Shown: positions 33,963 to 47,800, counted from the first letter of the stretch. The stretch is 64,000 nucleotides of DNA from Mytilus trossulus (GCF_036588685.1 NC_086374.1:94067059-94131058), one strand, 5' to 3'. The notes: generated by a model not told the origin, from the letters alone. Program-made: numbers and translations.

Positions 33963-36196
33963 CAAAAAGAGAGCCCTCGGTGGGCATGTGTTACCTTTCC
34001 ACGTCAGTTTTAATTTAGCGGCGTACTACAGTACATGATATATAAGGCATGAAGATGTTATTGTTACAGATCAGCTAAATTATCTATAGTAAAGGATCCT
34101 ACAAATTAATGTAAGATACAGTCACAGAAAATAATTATATTCATAAGTACGTCTGAGTCAGTGACAACCCTACAACAGATGTATCCATCGGATCGCCATC
34201 AATGACGGTGATACATGGCTGCGACATAATGTATATACAATTCGTATAAACATCAACCCAACAATGTTATATATGTATATATTATACATAAAATACAAAT
34301 CAGATATTCGAGTAAGTTGTTATAAATCATTTAGAGTCAAGAACTCAACACATTTTGTTTAAAAGTGTCCAGTTTCTCAGAACACTTTATTTCATTTGGT
34401 AGTTTATTCCAAAGTATAAATGAGCTATATGCAAAAGATTTCTTCATTAAATATGTGCCAATGAGACAACTATCAACAAAAGACCAAAATGACACAGACA
34501 TTAACAACTATAGGTCACCGTACGGCCTTCAACAATGAGCAAAGCCCATACCTTATAGACAGCTATAAAAGGCCTCGATAAGACAATGTAAAACAATTCA
34601 AACGATAAAACTAACGGCCTTATTTATGTAAAAAAAAAAAATGAACGAAACACAAATATGTTACACATAAACAAACGACAACCACTGAATGTACAGGCTC
34701 CTGACTTAGGACAGACACATACATAAGTAATGTGGCGGGGTTAAAGTTAACAATTGGACAACAGAGTTCCTTTAAGTAATCAGGTGCTTTATCATTTAGA
34801 ATTTCATGAACAAGAAAGAATAAGTTCATGATATAAAATTCTAGATTTGAAATTCAACCATTTTAGCTCTTTAAATGAATATATACTAGATGTTAGTATT
34901 CAGGTGCATATGTAAAGCAAAATTATATCCGGGTTAGATTTGATCCTGAGGAAAAAAATGTCACAGTAGTTGTTGATATTTTTATATCCGGAGGAAAATA
35001 TTTCCCGGTGATATTTTTTCCTTCATCGTGAAATTCTATCTGGGTAGTTAACTTATTGAATAGTTATTAAAAGAAACTTATCCTTTACAAATAATTTGAA
35101 ATAAAAATAGTTTGTTTGAATTAAAGTTAAATTGTTAAACAAAAATGTATTATGATGGGAAATAATTTCACAAATTATCATTTAAAAAAATTCGTGAAAT
35201 ATTCAAGTAAATATCATTCTTTTGAAAAGAAAATTATCATGAAACATAAGAAAGAAAACCAGATGTAAGTTCAAAAATCGTTATTATCAAAATAATATCA
35301 TGATTATTTGAATAAGGTAAGTGAAATACATTAAAAGTGAGTTGTTTTCAGATCTCAGTACAAATATAACTTTAAAAGTAAAGGTAGAAATATAGTTGCA
35401 TTACTACTGTAACAATAATGGAAAAATTTGATTATTATGATATTTTTAACTATAAAAATAGTTTTGTATGGGGACCAAGCAGTAGTTGTTGATTATATGG
35501 AAATCAGATAAATCATAGCATAACAATATATTGGATTAAAAGCAATTTTAACAGCTGGAGTATTTATCTGTGAAATGTTAACTGTCTTATTAAATCATAT
35601 TGTAAGTCATCTTTTTATATAAATGAATAAAAAAAGTAAGATTCAAGGAAACCTTTCACTATGAAATAGATTCAGGAATATTTTGTTGTTTCAAATTTCT
35701 TTAAATATAAATTGCTCATAATTACCTCCCTTTGAGAAATTATGCAAATGAGTTCTACCTTTGTGAAACATTTTATAATTATAGTCAGATATATATTGAT
35801 TAGGAGTAACTTACATACATGTAGAAGGTAATGGGACTCTTTTTCACAAGGTTCTGTGAAATATAGTACGGCAAATATATACCGGTACATAATATCCGCA
35901 CAACACAGATAGATTTGCACTCCTCTGGAGAAAATCTACCTGTGAAATACCATGTCTGGAAAAAATTTACCGTGAAAAATTATCCCCAGGATAAAATATC
36001 ACAGAGGAAGAAATAAACCGTTACACATCAAGTATAATCCTTGCAGCTTTTTTCTGCATTTTTTAAAGATATTGTTTTATATCAATCCTCATAGCAATTT
36101 CCCCATATTGAGCAACAAAAATCAAATATGGGCAGAACATAAGCATTATAAAACAGCTTTCTGCTACTTATATCAAAAAAAAATTCTTAATTCTAG

Positions 36197-36234
36197 CAAG
36201 GAATTGTATATTTAATTAAATATACAATTCCTTG
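36197..36234. repeat. 38-bp perfect palindrome flanked by 7-bp direct repeats
   Basis: CAAGGAATTGTATATTTAA is followed directly by its exact complement with no loop. ATTCTAG lies on both sides (36190-36196, 36235-36241). Confidence 0.85.
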
Positions 36235-36696
36235 ATTCTAGATAGCAGTGAGATACGAGAAATTGGATAACAAGTTTTTATATACATAGTCAATTAGAAA
36301 TTTCCAGTCCAAATTTTGTCAATATTATTATATACACCCAAACGTTTCTGTATTTCAACGTGTGTGGTTGGGCTATCTTGTATACATATATTCATATCAT
36401 TTCCTAGCAAAAATCCGGTTCTTATTTGTTCCAATTAACATATCTAGGATAGAAGTAGTTTTTGAGGGATTTATAACCATCCTTTTGTTCAGACACCAAT
36501 TATTCATTTAACCCCATCCAAACCCTCCTATATAACTCTCTGTTGAGCGCACAGACTCAATTCATTCCAAGGAATAAAGTGTTCTTCTCTGCTGCGTGGT
36601 GCTATCTTATTTCGGAATTATTTTGGAATTACGTGTGTGCGTTGTTGTTTAAACTTCAATTTATGGTTCTGAAATTCTTTCAATGGTGCGGCCTAG

Positions 36697-38673
36697 GGGT
36701 TACACTAAAGACCTGAAAGTGGACCTGAAAAGACCTGAAAGTATACGACTAAAATTATTCAAATTGCAACAACTTTTTTGTTATTGGATGGAATTTCTTC
36801 AAGTTGGAATTTTATTAATTGTCAATATCCACATTTCATTAAAATTTAAAGTTTTTAAATTAAAAACAAAATTTTGATGCCAAAAGTTGGACCTGAAGGG
36901 AGAAATGAAAAGACCTGAAGGGACCTGAAAATCTATGTTCGGACTAATTCTAACTTCAATAACTTTTTAAATATTGAATGGTTATCTTTCAACTTTAGAT
37001 TTTGTGAAACTAAAAATTCAGTATAATGATAAAATTAAAAAAAAAGATATGAAAAATATCGTTGGGGTGTGAAAACTCGGACCTGAACGGAAAATTAAAT
37101 AACATAAATTTGCTTGAAAAGACTGTGGTCAAATTTATTCAAAATCTTTAACTGTTTTCAATCAATCTCCTTGAAGTATGAATTTTGTTATAGGAAAGGT
37201 ATAATTTATCATTAAAATGATAAAGAATTTTATCGAAACTATAATGGTTGAGCTACAAAATTCGGACCTTGTCGGGGAAATAAAAGACATGAATAACAGG
37301 ATCAAAGGGGTAGATGTATTTAAACTCGCACAGCATTGTCTTTTCTATTTGTTTTAATTTTAGACAAGTGTCCATTGAAGAGAAAGAATGACTTTATATT
37401 TATACAGGAACATATTTGAATACAAAATACCTTGTTGATGATGAATCCTAAACCTAAAGAGAAAAAGAAGATTGCCCGGTGAAATTATTCAAACTAATTC
37501 AACTTGCTTATACTGCATTAATATATATATCTTAAACTGTGATATTTATAAAATAAAAATATTAGTATTGCTACCCCATGAACCAAATATGTAATTAAAA
37601 GACGTGTGTTCGTCCATTGGAATTTTGAATTACATCACGTGTGCCAGTTGTAATTTACACCTTGTATTGATATTAGGTGATAATTGGATCATTAATCTAA
37701 ATAAACATTTCACTTTAATCTTTTAATTGGATTATCGTTAAAATTAAATATTTTTATCACAATTTAAGTTGCTTTTGACTCTTGTTGAATGAAAATGCAA
37801 ATGTTTTATAAGCTACGTTGAATTAACTATATATGCACAGGTTCATTCAGGACTTTATTTTTCATCCAGCAGGTCCGACATTTGTCACAAAGTGCAGGTT
37901 CCAGACTTGGGACACACACACAACGATTGTGATGGGGTTATCATAGTTTAAAGACACCAAATCTTTTTCTTAATTATTTATTTCTATGGTATATCATGTC
38001 TCTTTGACTTATGAGTTTTGACATGTGAGTTTTGATTATTCTTTGGTATCTCCCGTCTTTTTTGTATCAGTTTTGCGTATCATATTAGTATCTTCCGTCA
38101 ATAAAAATTAGAAAGAAGGGTGACCGAAAGAAAGTGTGATCCCAATGAGACAGTTTTCCAAAAGAGAACAAATGACACCGAACATGAAATGATAACAACC
38201 ATATTTTTCGTTTCTGTTTATTATTTTCTTTTTAAAAAAAAGAATTTTAGGCACATTTAGATTTTTGAATTTACGTTCAGGTCCGAGTTTTGACACCCAA
38301 ACGATATTTTTCATGTATTTTTTTATATTATCATTATATTGAACTTTTTGTTTCACAAAAACAAAAGTTGAAAGATATCCACAGTATATTAAAAAAGTTA
38401 TTGAAGATAGAATTATTCCGACCATAGATTTTCAGGTCCCTTCAGGTCTTTTCATTTCTCCCTTCAGGTCCAACTTTTGGCATCAAAATTTTGTTTTTAA
38501 TTTAAAAATTATAAATTTTAATGAAATATGGCTATTAACAATTGATTAAATTCCAACTTGAAGAAATTCCATCCAATAATAAAAAAGTTGTTGCAATTTG
38601 AATAATTTTAGTCGTATACTTTCAGGTCTTTTCAGGTCTTTTCAGGTCCACTTTCAGGTCTTTAGTGTAACCC
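36697..38673. mobile_element. 1.98-kb foldback element with about 400-bp arms, 9-bp duplication (Mutator-like)
   Basis: Left arm about 36697-37092 and right arm about 38273-38673 are imperfect inverted copies rich in GGACCTGAA and AGACCTGAAAG. The outer ends read GGGTTACACTAAAGACC. Exact GCGGCCTAG copies flank it (36688-36696, 38674-38682). Long TIRs plus a 9-bp duplication are the Mutator-like signature. The right end is 54 bp from the MTPAP-like ATG. No transposase frame is seen in the 1.2-kb interior. Confidence 0.85.
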
Positions 38674-38727
38674 GCGGCCTAGTAACAATCTAACGAGAAC
38701 TATAAAGGATTAGAGATTATTTTCAAG

Positions 38728-38875
38728 ATGTCTGCGCCCATGTTGAGTTTTACGGCAAGAATTTGTTCAAATTGGATAACAAGACCGTTAATAAGACGAC
38801 ATGGCTGGTTGTATCAATTGGACAGAAACAAAACTACAATTGAAAAAGGGATATCGAAATCAAAAGAAAATCATG
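38728..38875 (+). CDS. MTPAP: MTPAP-like exon 1: mitochondrial targeting sequence
   Basis: ATG at 38728 opens a 49-codon frame (MSAPMLSFTARICSNW, then RPLIRRHGW) with Arg-rich amphipathic character. It ends CAT G|GTTAAT, a weak donor, just before an in-frame TAA. Phase 1 fits the exon 2 acceptor, giving a Lys-Glu-Asn-His-Asp join. A foldback element ends 46 bp upstream of the ATG. Confidence 0.65.
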
Positions 38876-41800
38876 GTTAATTAATTTCTGTATAATGTGT
38901 ATCTCTTCTCTTTTTGACCTCTCCACAGGTTGGGGACAACATATCAAATGTCATGTTATAGTGCTATTTTTTTGTTATCTGAGTCATTTTAACCATGGAA
39001 GGAATAGATTGAAAGGAATAACATTGTCGTCACTTCAAGTTTTCATCTGGGTTTGCGCCCATTTTTCAATAACTCGTTAATTGGTTTTTGTCTCACCTTG
39101 ACGGAGTCAAAAAGCCAGACATAGATATGTTGTTTCCGGCGACGGCGTCAACAATGTATTAGTTTGTGATTAGCTCAGTTTTATGGGAAACCGCTAGTGG
39201 TAGATAAGATAACTTTATTAGCACTAGCACATTGACAATAAATTGTTATGGCAACAAATTAAAGACTATGTCAATGATAATTGGTATGCAGATGTATTAC
39301 CATTGCCACATCTCATTGCCATGGAGATTATTTGGCTCCGCCCCCTCAGTCATGGTCTATTGACTTTGAATGGTTTGCTTACTTTACATGTATTAGTTTG
39401 TGATTAGGTCAGTTTATGGAGATCCACTTGTGGTACGTCAATGATAATTGGTATGCAGATGTATTACCATTGCCACATCTCATTGCCGTGGAGATTATTT
39501 GGCTCCGCCCCCTCAGTCATGGTCTATTGACTTTGAATGGTTTGCTTACTTTACATGTATTAGTTTATGATTACAGTACAAATGCAGTACTCTTCAAAAA
39601 TATCGATTCGATAACTTTTTTCTCCGATTTCCGTGTTTCTCGGAATCACACCGAGTACCACGGATTTCACTCCTAAAATCCTCCAAAGATTCTCTCCCAA
39701 CACCGCGTGGCTGTTAATTGGTTTATTGCCCATCGGATGTACTTCAAATTAATGACGCGTGACAACAGAATTGAATTACCCAGATAATTTACCTTTGAAC
39801 ATTTAATCGATCTTGGTTGCACAAGTGTGCTTTAAAATCACGTTATTATAAATTGAACAAATGTTTTCCTTTCTTTGACAGATAAAGATGTGACAATATC
39901 ATTTAGAATAAGATAATTATTATCTTTTATATTCGTGTCTTATGCCGTTATCTTTAAAATAGAACGTACATACGAAAAAGTATGAAGAAAATTGTTATTT
40001 TGTGTTTCTATTACAGTCCGGTCAGGTCATACATTGTGTTCTTTCAGCAAGGACGATTTTGCCACAATTAGTTTCTTTTAAAACTTATTCAATAAGCAAT
40101 ATCAGCGCATTAATTGTTCATTATTAAAAAATCAACTGGCTAATAAAATCATGTTTTTTTTCGGTAACCCGATTCATCGGATCATCAAGTAAACTTAATT
40201 TATTGAGCTATGTAAAATATGATGTTTCACCACCTCGGTACATTTATATAGACTTGAATAATTCAAATTACGAACAGAAACTGTTAAATGACAACTCTGT
40301 TGACAAAGGAAATAATTTCAAGTGATATTGATAGTGCTCGTCATTTTCGCATTTTACGGAACGGTTTTCAAATTGACGAAAGCATTTATATCAATTTCGT
40401 CATTTGAATTTGGAAAGTGAAAAATATTTTCACATTAATTATATTATAAATGTACTATAATTCTACCTGTGTTTGACAAGTTTATGATGCTCAATCATTT
40501 TAAGTTTACAAAAGATGTTAAAAGTTGTGATGATAAGTAATCCGCTTATCGCTATCCGATAGGTCACTAATCCTTTAATTATTAATAAAATTTATCAAAC
40601 CTCATAATTGCCCTTCATAATATTCTATTCCAGTTAAATCAGTCTTCATTTTATTTTCAAAATTTCCCAACCGCCTACAATTGGCATTTCTTTATCGTAT
40701 TATCATGATTATTGTCATTTGAATACAATCAGTCACCCCGGACAATTACCATCATAATTTCAATTAATACATCACCAACTGTAAATCTATATTATTAACC
40801 ATGGACATATAACTAATGTACTTTCTTTTTTGAAAGATAAAACATTAAAATTCAAATAGTTAAAAATGTGTTCACGTTTATTCGGATAAGAATTATATTT
40901 TCCCGATAAATCAATTGTAAAAGGACCTTCTGGAGCCTCAATACGATTGCACAAAAATGTTGTTCTGCAACTTTAGAAACCTTGAATATACCTGAGTTTA
41001 CTAGTACGCGATATTTTTTCCCGCCCTTTAAAAAACTCGTGCTGTGGATAACATTGATGTTAATTTTTTTTAGCATTTAACATTGTTAAGTAAGTCAAGT
41101 TCAAGTTCAACCCAAACTGTTGATAACTGAGATGTGTATCGTGGAATTGTCTTCGCACGGCAAATAATTGTTTTTAAAACCTTTTGTTGAAAATACACAA
41201 ATTTACATTCATTGTGCGAAAGTTAATATTAAACAAAGACGAATTAATGCAGCTGGAAGTATTCCTGTTGTTACGGAAATGTATTATTATTCTGCTGTAC
41301 TGCCAACAAATCGTAAAACGAAAATGCCGTAATTGTTAAGCATAACGAATGGTGAATAATATTTTCCTTTTTACTTGAATATACAAAACTTTCAAACACG
41401 TAATTTTATTTAACTGCTCAGATTAATTTAGCGAAAGTTTCCGGTTATTTTTACACAAGTATGCTCATTTCGTAAATAAAATATTACATTAATTTACTGG
41501 TGAAGACATCGAGGTCAAAATTAAGTAGTTTTCATTTTTTATAAAACTTAAATACAATTGAAAGAATTATTAACAACAACATTTTGCTTTTAAATCTTTT
41601 ATTCATTCCAGCAATTAGATAATCGTAAAAAGAAAATGCCGTAGATTTACACAATTAATACGGGGCAATCATTTTGTCTAATGAATGGTGAATAAATTTT
41701 CCTTTTTACTTGCATATATAAAACTTTTAGACTTATAATTTTTAAATAAAGACTTTAACTTTGAAGTAGAATATTTGTTTTTCACATATTCCGCTATATT

Positions 41801-44800
41801 TTATAATCGTTTTTTTTTTAAAGCAAGTACAGTACATTAAGGTTAAGATATTTTTAGATGGGCTAACAAAAAATACGAAAATATTTTGACTTTAGTTTTT
41901 ATTACCACAAATGAAATTTAATTAGTATAAAAGACATTTAAAATTATACACCTGTTTGACACTTAAACTGGTACAGTAGACCGGAAATATAACTCTTTAT
42001 TACTTCAACCTTTACCTGTCAGGTAATCCAATTACCCATTCAGTCTTGTGCCGGTATAGATCAAAGTAGGATAAGGGCAATTAATTCCTCGGTGTAGAGA
42101 GTGAGCTCGTTATCACAATAAACATTTACCTGATTTTGGGAGAGATTACTCCCAAATTCCTCCCAACATTTTGGGAGGAATATCGGAGTTTGTCGGAGTG
42201 GCTCCGACATTTTCCTCGGTGTAGGGTGTGGGAGAGTTGGTACTCTTGAACTGTACTGTAGGTCAGTTTATGGAGATCCACTTGTGGTACGTCAATGATA
42301 ATTGGTATGCAGATGTATTAGCATTGTCACATCTCATTGCCATGGAGATAATTTGGCTCCGCCCCCTCAGTCATGGTCTATTAACTTGTGTAAGATGTTA
42401 AGGTATTGCTATTTTGATTTCAACATTTTCATAATCAAAATTACAAAAACGCAAGACATATTTCTTTGATAACAGTTTATTAAAATATCTGACATGTTTT
42501 AAATAATAATATCTATGTTTTCTTTATGACAGATCCAGCTACTTTTGTGAATGATTCACTCCCAGATGGAGGTAAAACAGAAAGTATCAACAGTTTACAG
42601 AAGGATGAAAGATCCAAAACTGTCCCTCAGGGTGCATGTTCTACTGGTATTATAAATTAAGAAACTAATGTGTTTTTCAAGCTCTCAACTCACACAGCAG
42701 GTGCCCCCCTCCCTCCCCCTTTATGAAAAGTTATGGATCCGTCACTGCAAATGTATTTCAAATGTCTTTGTATGTGTAATTTAACATAACATGGATATGT
42801 ACACATAAGTAATGCACATTTGTTATTTGACTCTCTTTGACATATTCCCCATTTCCATTCTCAATTTTATTAACTGCTTCACCTATCATCCTATCACATG
42901 TGGCAAATAAAGATAAATTGTTAATTAGTTTTTATGCCCCACCTACGATAGTAGAGGGGCATTATGTCTTCTGGTCTGTGGCTCCGTTTCCTCCGTCCGT
43001 TTGTTCCTCTGTTCTATTGTCCCGCTTCAGGTTAAAGTTTTTGGTCAAGGTAGTTTTTGAAGAAGCTGAAATCCTATCAAATTGAAATTTAGTACACTTG
43101 TTGCTTATGATATGATCTTTCTAATTTTAAAGCCAAATTATACTTTTGACCCCAATTTCACTGTCCACTTATATAATTAACATAGAAAATGAAAGTGGGA
43201 GTTTCAGGTTAAAGTTTTTTGGTCAAGATAGTTTTTAACAGACTATTATTTGAACTTGGAATTATTTTTAATTATGCAATTTGCATAATTTTTTGTGTCT
43301 GAATTCTTTTAATAGATTTCATGTTTATTTGGTATCATTATGTTTTGAGCGTTTCATAACACTTTCCATTCAATGTATTTTGTATAGATTGTGTTGTGCG
43401 CGGCACAGTACAGTCTGTTGAAAATTTACTACTTTCTTTGTAATAGAAAGTGTTGTGCACAGCACAGAACAGTAAATTACAGATTAAAAATTGAATTTAT
43501 TAAAAGTTTCAACATGTTCAAGCACAAGAAATAATGCAAATTCCGTAATTAAAAATAATTCCAAGTTCAAATAATTGCTTGTTTTTTGATGAAATTGAAG
43601 TCAAATCAACTTGAAACTTAGTACAAATGTTCTCTATAGTACTGTATAATATTTTAAATTTTAATGCCAAATTAGATTTATACCTTATTTCACGGTCCAT
43701 GGAACACGGAAAAAGATTGAGTGGGGCATCCGTGTACTTTGAACTCATTCTTGTTAATTCCTTTTTTTAAATATTTTTTGAATGATAAAAAAAACAGACT
43801 TTTTTTGTCTGATGAGTTTTTCCGTTTGAACATGTTGAATATAATATAACATTAACCTCTGTCAATTTGATTTAGGATCTGTAAGACTTAAAGTTGGACA
43901 ATGTTGGATATTCAAATGAAAATTATAATTTTTCTATATTTAAAAATGGTAAAACCAAAATATTTTTAAGTATGGTCATGGGAGCCATTTATGGTTCTCA
44001 TGAAAATTCCTATAGCATTTGAAGAGATGCATTCTGGTCTTTGGTGGTGTTGTTGTCTCTTTGATACATTCCCCATTTCCATTCTCAATTTGATTGATAC
44101 ATTCCCCATTTCCATTCTCAATTTGATTGATACATTCCTAATTTTCATTCTCAATTTGATTGATACATTCCCCATTTCCATTCTTAATTTGATTGGTAAT
44201 CAGTATCTGTAAACCTAACGAGTTGTATAGGACATGGATGGTAGATTCAATTTTGAGTCGGATTAAGACTTTTTCAAGCAAAAAAATGCAAAGAAAAAAA
44301 GATGAAAAAAAACCTATTACATCAAGAATATTGCTGGGTACCACCTTAATCTTAGAAATAAGGCACAGATACATGTATAAAACTAAGAGATACTTACCAT
44401 GCTATCATAGATACTGAAAACAAGCTCTGTTGCTATAACAATATCTTAGTACACACTTTGTACATGATGCTTTGTACTTTTAGTTATTATTTATTATTAA
44501 AGTTATTGAAAGTACATTTTTTGTTTGCTTTCCCCATGAATGTTTTTCCCATTATCATGATTGTACTGAATTTACTAATATGCATTGAATTCATTTTTTT
44601 TAACAGGCACAGCTGAGGTTCAAAAAGTTCTACACATTTGGAGAGTTTTAAATAATGTTTCAAAAGAAAAATTGATGAAGATATTCCCTAGTGCAGCTGA
44701 TATACATTTTCAGCCATTAGATGTGGAAGGGAAGATGTAAGCAATTGTTTTATGGATTTTAATCAGTCTCTTAATGGAAATATGAATATGATAATGGTGT

Positions 44801-47800
44801 CAATCTTTTAGCATTTTGAAATTCGGCCTTTAATTTATCATGTTTGATTACTATTATCAAGTAATCAGCTACATGTATGTGACACTTCAATGAAATTCAT
44901 GTAGAATATTTTCATAACAAAGTTTTTTTTCTAATTTGATACTGTGAAAAACAGCTAGCTTTTTTAATAACAGCTAGGATTGCTTTCAGTCATAATCGTG
45001 ATTTTCAATTACAATAGTATGTACTTTTTAGAGAACAGGAGGTCATAGACTAGATATCCCAGTATCCCATTTGGTCAAGCATAAGACTTGAAAATTGTTA
45101 CATTTGTGTATTTATTGCTTCTTTTGTAAGTTTGCGGCATTTAGTTAGTGGAAAAACTGATGTGCTTGGAGTCTGTATTATCGTGTTCAGGTAAAATTGA
45201 TGTGTCTTTCTGGAGACTGCTACCTTGCACATACAAAAATCTAGCTTCCATTTAGTTTTGTACAAAGCAGGGTTCATATATTTATGCACATCACATTAAC
45301 TTATTCTTGTCCTGATGTTCATGTAATATTTGCTACTGAAAGTTTAACAACAATATGCATATAATTCATTGAACAAAAATCTTGATCCCAATATTTCTTC
45401 GTATTTGTAGGTTAAAAACTGCTTTTGTAAAGTTTGACACAGAATCACAATTACAAGAAGCTCAGAAGATACAAAAAAGACATGGTAAAATCATTATTGA
45501 TGGTTTTCGATCCAATATAAAAGTTTTAGACTTAAGCCAGCACCAAACAGAATCTCTGATGCAAGCAGGTAGTGTATCTATTGATAATCCTGGATATGTA
45601 TAGACTTAAAATGTGTAGACTTAATATGTGTAGACTTAAAATGTGTAGACTTAATATGTGTAGACTTAATATGTGTAGACTTAATATGTACTTTTTCATC
45701 TGCTTTGTTATTTATAGGAACTAGAAATATTGTTATTGATCGCTAGCAATAGATTGGTGTCAAGTTTTTGCATTATCATATTATAAGACATAAAAAGCCC
45801 AGACAATGATAAAATGCAAAACAATTAAAACGAGAAAACCAACAGTTTGATTAATGTACAAAACAGTAAATTTAAATGAAAAACAAATATGATAGCCATA
45901 AATAGCAACCACTGACAGCCTCACTTGGTACAAGCAAGGTTTTAGCATTATTCATAATATTATTATGACAAATTCTTTTTATAATAAGATATTTATGGTC
46001 CTTGTAGCTTCTTACCAACTATGCAAGGGCTGCTTAACCAGTCAAGGTCGTTAAAAACTTCCATATATGAAGCTTCTTGTTGAATATATTCTGTCTATTG
46101 TTATTAATTTATCCACATATTTTCAGTGCAATTAGAGAAGGAAAAGTCAAAGAGAATTGGTGTTGAGAAAACAAATACCAGAAAAGGGAATTTATCAAAG
46201 TTTGAACAAATCCAGAAATCCCGGTCTGAAGAAGCTAGTCGTTCGGTTTTGATCAAGGTCAAAGGGAAATCTGATGTCTCTTACCTGTTAGAGGAGTTCA
46301 AGGTCAAGAATATTCCAGTCAAGTGTGCATGTTACTCAGTACCAGTAAGTCAAGTGTGCATGTTACTCAGTACCAGTAAGTCAAGTGTGCATGTTACTCA
46401 GTACCAGTAAGATTTTAATTTCCTCTATATCATTGTATATATTAAGGTGCTACCTAACACATCAGGGAGATAACTCTGTAAAGTCAGATGAACATTTGAA
46501 TTATGTTGTGTTGTAAAGGGAATATTAAGCTTCTCAATGATCAAAATTGGTAAGAACACACAAAAGGAAATGAAACATGAAGGAAATAAATACTGCCAAT
46601 GAAAATCTGGCAACCATTTTACAAATTACTTTCTGAAACATACATCAAACTGCTATATATAACCAGTATAATTTTTCTGATAAAATGGTTAGTTCAAAAT
46701 TTTTGAAATTTTAATATCGGACATTTTGTTTGAATAATCCAATGATAGTGGTTTAAAGCAAAAAAGAAATTTTATATATTTATGACTTGCTAATACTAGA
46801 TAGGCGACACAAACCATAATTATGTTTAAGTCAATAAGACTGCCAAACTTCTGTTTGTTGAAGTAAGAACGCACAAAAGGAAATTAAAACATGGATGAAA
46901 TAAATACTGTCAATGAAAGTCTGACAACCATTTTGCAAATTACTTTCTGAAACATACATTTAATGAATAAATAAAGAGATGGTTAGGTGTATCAATTCGT
47001 AAGACACACAAATCACTGCACACACATTAAAAAGATATAACCATGGGAACAGAGATTGCCATTCTTCATCTCAAAATCACAGTGGAGTATATAAATCTCT
47101 CACCTCATTGTAATATAATTTTATATTTGTAATATGAAGCAGGCATTACCTGTAAAAGGGGACAAAGTCTGTATGATTTTTTTTTTTTAATTCAAACATA
47201 TTTTAATTTCAAAATCTGTCAAAAAAGGAACGGAAATTCCGTAACGTTTCTGATTTTGGTTCTGTAACTAGTGATTTTAGTTGTGACGTTATTTCAGTTA
47301 TGACGTCATATTTAATGTATTATAATATAAAACAAAAAAATGTTCTCATCAGATAACCTTTTTTTCATATCAAAGAGTTATTAAAAGAATGAAATTGGTA
47401 TTGAGTTCCTTCCTATATTTTACTAGACTGATAAATATATATTTTACTCAAAGTCTCATGCAAACGAGACAGTAAAATGGAAGTTGATTCCTGCAAAAAT
47501 GCAGGAAACTCAAAAAGTCTGAAAATAAAAAAGTTAACGACTTTGAGTTCATTAGCAGATTGTAAATTTCCTGATTTTTTTCCTGATTTAAAATTTTTTT
47601 TTTCCTGATTTTTCTTCCATAATTGGGGTCAATCAATATCTTTGAAATGTTATAAAAACCAATGCTATAGGTGAAAGTTTATAATTTGCCTTGTGATTTT
47701 CATTGTTTCATTATTTAATAATAAAACAAATCTTTATTTACGCTCATTTAAGGATCATTTACTAGTAGAATTTAAAGACAGAGATTGCATAGAAAAGTTA

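Larger units (their letters stand above)
32702..36687. promoter_or_regulatory. Divergent intergenic region between the two polymerase genes
   Basis: Must contain the TUT1-like promoter and probably part of the MTPAP-like one. The 100 bp next to the TUT1-like start (about 32740-32815) are relatively CpG-rich, with ATCGATCGAG, GCCGGCGTG and an ETS-like ACCGGAAAT. The rest is AT-rich and holds a tRNA-like SINE (33865-33962), copies of dispersed mussel repeats (about 33520-33580 and 34440-34800) and a 38-bp palindromic insertion (36197-36234). Around 34960-36010 similar motifs such as GGAAAATATTTCCCGG and TGGAAAAAATTTACC face each other and may be a worn TIR element. No TATA box is assigned. Confidence 0.4.

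Noticed and set aside
43991..44212. Frames with IPISILNLI or MGNVSIKLRM repeats
   Set aside because: Both strands are open only because the repeat unit is 33 bp, a multiple of three.
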